Assembly: GCA_026168455.1 (NCBI GenBank)
Contig: CM047425.1
Coordinates: 28,310,256 to 28,374,255 of the forward strand
Length of the DNA: 64,000 nucleotides
Reading direction: 5' to 3'
Source: Theocolax elegans
Lineage: Eukaryota > Arthropoda > Insecta > Hymenoptera > Cerocephalidae
Shown: positions 63,818 through 64,000 of the stretch, one piece after another
Layout of the letters: each line of letters begins with the position of its first letter
Numbering within the stretch: the stretch's first letter is position 1
Program-made: the position numbers and the translations under genes
The notes under the pieces: generated by a model
Told to the model about the DNA's origin: nothing
The model's input: only the letters and a program-made list of their open reading frames with translations
Databases searched by the model: none

Positions 63818-64000
63818 AGTTAATTTCTTCCTGTAGAAGATGTCCAGGTTGATAATGTTACCTCCAGGTCATCGGGGAAATATCTACTGAAAGACCTATT
63901 ACGTAAAAAAAAAAAAAAATTATCTTCCTGTAGAAGATGTCCAGGTCGATAATGTTACCTCCAGGTCATCGGGGAAATGTCTACTGAAAGACCTATTACG
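63818..64000. repeat. 98-bp tandem repeat, at least two copies (unit 3, cut by window end)
   Basis: CTTCCTG starts near 63,826 and 63,924, with the same GATGTCCAGGT blocks as in unit 2. Confidence 0.85.

Larger units (their letters stand above)
59431..64000. repeat. Tandem array of a 1.2-2.0 kb unit, three copies, cut by the window end
   Basis: The start block AGAACTGGAAAAATA occurs at 59,431, 60,629 and 62,598. Unit 1 is 1,198 bp, unit 2 is 1,969 bp and unit 3 runs off the window. Unit 1 lacks the foldback-like element of units 2 and 3, has fewer 98-bp repeats and carries a 211-bp insertion they lack. No coding region is supported in any unit. Confidence 0.9.

Noticed and set aside
1..64000. 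Telomeric TTAGG repeats
   Set aside because: No run of TTAGG or its complement was seen.

Overview
The window looks like eukaryotic, probably arthropod (insect) heterochromatin. It is AT-rich and dominated by satellite DNA. It carries Helitron, LTR, non-LTR, SINE and terminal-inverted-repeat (TIR) elements, and the one host-gene trace has consensus intron borders (AG before it, GTAAGT after it). Nothing bacterial is present: no operons, ribosome binding sites or CRISPR. The order of insect cannot be fixed from this sequence; an ant or other hymenopteran would fit, but that is only a guess.

Layout. 1-2,745 is unique-looking DNA with small mobile elements (a nested inverted repeat, a piggyBac-type MITE with a TTAA target duplication, a SINE-like piece) and one 146-bp exon of an Ig-domain protein, perlecan-like, at 1,462-1,607. 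A 121-bp tandem repeat leads into the main feature, a 28-kb array (about 2,745-31,048) of a 167-bp satellite in one orientation. Its monomers fall into three classes (called A, B and C here). They form a 21-monomer higher-order repeat of 3,502 bp present in five nearly identical copies (10,624-28,132), an older 15-monomer repeat of about 2,502 bp upstream, and degenerate edges. This is the architecture of centromeric satellite arrays and is the most interesting thing in the window.

31,049-47,520 is a transposon graveyard: LTR sequences at 31,175, 38,277 and 40,563; a 1.36-kb near-perfect palindrome with two 604-bp arms; a 3.6-kb long-TIR element with an internal head-to-tail duplication and two copies of one tRNA-derived SINE; GT-rich minisatellite; and a 244-bp tandem repeat. 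47,523-55,500 holds minisatellites, the 3' end of a non-LTR retrotransposon (minus strand), a ~100-bp tandem array and a Helitron Rep-helicase gene (minus strand). The Helitron gene is broken by five frameshifts and at least three stop codons.

56,671-57,800 is a solo LTR with a 4-bp target duplication. From 59,431 to the window end there is a tandem array of a ~1.2-2.0 kb unit. Its copies differ by whole insertions (a 211-bp element with a tRNA-like core; a foldback-like element whose TIRs are built of 28-bp repeats) and by the copy number of an internal 98-bp repeat, so filled and empty sites can be compared directly.

No complete host protein gene was found. The only clearly functional-looking coding homology is to transposons, plus the single Ig-domain exon. 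All comparisons were by eye; no alignment or database search was run.
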